This document shows, piece by piece, positions 63,152-64,000 of a DNA stretch of 64,000 nt. The translations under genes were made by a program, and so were the position numbers. The notes under the pieces are model-generated. The model did not search any database. It was not told where the DNA came from and saw only the letters and a list, made by a program, of their open reading frames with translations. Numbering within the stretch: position 1 is the stretch's first letter; each line of letters begins with the position of its first letter. Source of the stretch: Atrina japonica (taxonomy: Eukaryota > Mollusca > Bivalvia > Pterioida > Pinnidae); contig BROG01000044.1 of the NCBI GenBank assembly GCA_030159075.1, forward strand, positions 310,001-374,000, written 5' to 3'.

Positions 63152-64000
63152 AATATTGCCTGACAGGCTATGAATATTTCAATAATAAAATATGTGTACG
63201 CTAGAAAGATTGCCACTCCTTATTTTAGGTAAAAAGAGACTATTGTACGGGAATACGTGTTGCACTGATGCATGAATTCCATTTCTTATATGGGTAAAGA
63301 GATTACTAGTATTGTACAAGAATACGTTATTTACTCTTGCATGAATGTCATTAATTATACATTGTAGGGGCAAATGGATTATTTTACATTAATATGTGCT
63401 TCACGCTTACAAGAACACTGTTTCTTATATACATGTATGAATAAAGGAATTATTGTACAGGAAAAGTCTTTCAATTTTGTTCTAAAACAAACATAAATTA
63501 TGTGTATTCAAGAGAAACATAATTTATACGTTATGCCAGGTCATGTTGTAGATTTTTCGTTCTGAGAACCAAACGACTCGCATAGACATTGCTCTCAGTC
63601 AGTGTGACCAATGGGCACCTGATCTCACTTCTGGATTTTCATATCACCATGTTCGTATATTATCTTCTGGACTACCTAACGGTTAACACTTTGGTATTTG
63701 TGGATTTCGGATATTATTTTACAGCTGGTCTCTGGGAAGACGTTTTACGAAAGTACCCAAGTCTTAGACTCGGTTTTAGGACCACGCTTATGACCGTTTT
63801 ACAAAGAATTAGGAGTTGTGATTTACGACCGAATCAGTTCAGGTATTTATGACCAGCCAGGCAGAGTCAGTGCAAAGAATTACAATTATTTTTGTATCTG
63901 TCAGAATTTATCTTTGTAAATATAGCAGATATGAGTACATGTTTTATAAATTTTCAATATCTTCTTTGAAAATATGTGAAAACACCCTACCACTTGACTT
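63152..64000 (+). other. 3' UTR and downstream sequence of the phosphatase gene
   Basis: A candidate polyadenylation signal AATAAA lies at 63184-63189, 33 bases after the stop. Beyond it, 63200-63480 shows a loose repeat of about 80 bases (GTACGGGAATACGTGTTGCA and similar pieces). No further gene was recognised up to the window end. Confidence 0.5.

Overview
The window is AT-rich animal nuclear DNA, about two thirds A+T, with introns in GT-AG form, long (TA)n, (CT)n and (CA)n tracts and many short transposon remnants. The gene content, the Penelope-like elements and a tRNA-derived SINE point to a lophotrochozoan, most likely a bivalve mollusc. The species is inferred, not shown. No bacterial operon, CRISPR array or virus was seen.

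Three multi-exon genes lie on the + strand, and I could assemble each in frame by hand. (1) 10061-24588, 19 coding exons, 931 codons: a VLDLR/LDLR-type lipoprotein receptor. It has a signal peptide, eight LDLa repeats, EGF-A and EGF-B, a YWTD propeller, EGF-C, a Thr/Ser-rich stalk, a membrane span and a cytoplasmic FDNPVY endocytosis motif. (2) 33406-38648, four coding exons, 815 codons: a PARP14-like macrodomain protein with RRM-like sequence at the N-terminus, one macrodomain and a long acidic tail, but no PARP catalytic domain. A probable non-coding first exon ends at 30371, preceded by adjacent NF-kB-like and ISRE/IRF-like sites. (3) 46311-63151, 23 coding exons, 1331 codons: a receptor tyrosine phosphatase. 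It has a signal peptide, an EGF-like module, a galactose-binding-like domain, an array of about 15 MEGF-like cysteine modules in one exon, a membrane span, an intact D1 phosphatase and a degenerate D2.

The rest is repeat-rich. 1-9900 holds minisatellites, foldback sequences and TA arrays upstream of the lipoprotein receptor. 24589-27250 looks like a long 3' UTR. 27250-33400 holds a hAT-like MITE, the putative promoter of gene 2 and an unusual 1.2-kb foldback element built from repeats of the palindrome GTGATATCAC. A Penelope-like retroelement has left one copy in sense inside the macrodomain intron (36509-37660), one in antisense at 42596-44225, a degenerate piece near 39.6 kb and several detached 3' tails. 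Introns of gene 3 hold a short 18S rRNA fragment (48294-48350) and a tRNA-derived SINE.

The three genes do not form an operon or an obvious common pathway. Genes 2 and 3 belong to types often linked to innate immunity or cell-surface signalling in molluscs, but a joint role is not shown by the sequence.
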